Shown: positions 63,532 to 64,000 of the stretch, in pieces
How the letters are laid out: every line of letters begins with the position of its first letter
Position numbering within the stretch: the first letter of the stretch is position 1
DNA from: Lentisalinibacter sp964427415
Lineage (GTDB): Bacteria; Pseudomonadota; Gammaproteobacteria; Steroidobacterales; Woeseiaceae
Reading direction: 5' to 3'
Assembly: GCA_964427415.1 (NCBI GenBank)
Contig: CAYRUH010000006.1
Coordinates: forward strand, 1-64,000
DNA: 64,000 nt
Made by a program: the position numbers and the translations under genes
The notes under the pieces: model-generated
Databases searched by the model: none
What the model saw: the letters and a program-made list of their open reading frames with translations, nothing else
Told to the model about the DNA's origin: nothing

Positions 63532-64000
63532 TCAGCTTTGCTGGTCCAGCGCGCGGCGGAACGGCGCGATGATCCACTCCTGCATGCCGTCGCGTTCCAT
63601 CGCGGCGATGGTCTTGCGGAGCAGCGCGGTGCCTTCTTCCCGGCGGCCGTCGAGAAGCAGCGCCCAGCCCCTGAGCGCATCGATGCGTGCCGGCCACTCA
63701 TCGCCCGGGCTGCCCGCGGCGAGCTGCGCGGGGTCGAGGCCGTCGATCAGCGCCGTCGCCGCTCCGCCGTCGCCCGTGTCGAGCAGCCCCTGCGCCAGAT
63801 AGTAGTTCATCACCTGCACGCCGGGAGTGCCCGGGCCCATCATGCGCTCGAAGACGTCGCGCGCGGCGACAAGTCTCGGGATGGCGTTACCGGCCTCGCC
63901 CAGCTGGACCAGGATGACGCCTTCATTGCCTCCCGCCATGACGCAGGTGAGGTGGTCCGCGCCCTGAGTGGCACAGGTCGTTGCGCGCACATCGCTGATC
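63532..64000 (-). CDS. TPR-repeat protein, C-terminal part (runs off window)
   Basis: The minus-strand frame is open to the edge of the window and ends at 63532, giving the last 156 residues of a larger protein. The repeats (EGVILVQLGEAGNAIPRLVAARDVFERM, MNYYLAQGLLDTGDGGAATALIDGL) are TPR-like helical pairs, like those at the C-terminus of large TPR-bearing serine/threonine kinases and similar signalling proteins. The N-terminal domain that would decide the function lies outside the window. Confidence 0.7.
   Translation of the reverse strand, partial: ISDVRATTCATQGADHLTCVMAGGNEGVILVQLGEAGNAIPRLVAARDVFERMMGPGTPGVQVMNYYLAQGLLDTGDGGAATALIDGLDPAQLAAGSPGDEWPARIDALRGWALLLDGRREEGTALLRKTIAAMERDGMQEWIIAPFRRALDQQS

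Overview
This window is a high-GC chromosomal segment of a gammaproteobacterium. The evidence is a set of gammaproteobacterial operons in canonical order (lgt-thyA-folA; lptD-surA-pdxA-rsmA-apaG-apaH; amgK-murU; mreBCD-mrdA-rodA-mltB-rlpA-dacA-dat-ybeD-lipB), LptD with its paired cysteines, and a Xanthomonas/Pseudomonas-like attC site. The genus cannot be named from the sequence alone; Chromatiales/Ectothiorhodospiraceae- or Xanthomonadales-like lineages fit. No rRNA, tRNA or CRISPR array was seen.

Region 1 (1-47.6 kb) is dense, mostly core genome. A DUF255 protein diverges from lgt-thyA-folA. Converging on folA is an unbroken minus-strand run: lptD, surA, pdxA, rsmA, apaG, apaH, then a five-gene kynurenine cluster (2-aminomuconate deaminase, 3-hydroxyanthranilate dioxygenase, ACMSD, kynureninase, kynurenine monooxygenase) sitting between apaH and folA. 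amgK-murU (cell-wall recycling) diverges from lptD. Next comes a complete cell-elongation and peptidoglycan block from mreB down to lipB. gatCAB and hslO run the other way. A methionine-cycle cluster follows: an ArsR-methyltransferase fusion regulator with a 16-bp palindromic operator, metF, metH and a second homocysteine methyltransferase. Then come small membrane proteins, an XRE regulator, a membrane-anchored oxidoreductase, moeB-ppiB-prmC, and cbs-metB for reverse transsulfuration. Methyl transfer and transsulfuration around homocysteine are therefore both encoded within 15 kb.

Region 2 (47.6-64 kb) is an eroding accessory region. It holds short interspersed repeats, an rsgA/glycosyltransferase pair truncated at one shared junction, small membrane proteins, a LysE exporter and a large membrane TPR protein. 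A short array of minus-strand integron-type gene cassettes follows (UPF0158, Coq4-like and a small membrane protein) with one textbook 58-bp attC and weaker candidates, but no integrase; a decayed IS4 transposase is lodged in it. Beyond lie a small inverted-repeat element built from IS1380-like ends, a PAP2/vanadium-haloperoxidase-like secreted enzyme, a GNAT acetyltransferase, an RCC1/PKD lipoprotein divergent from an HxlR regulator, the internally deleted IS1380-family element itself, and a partial TPR protein at the window edge.

The most notable observations are the cassette array lacking an integrase, the kynurenine cluster placed at a conserved synteny point, the self-regulated ArsR-methyltransferase/metF/metH unit, and several in-frame deletion remnants (SRPBCC, IS4, IS1380) that show repeated local decay.
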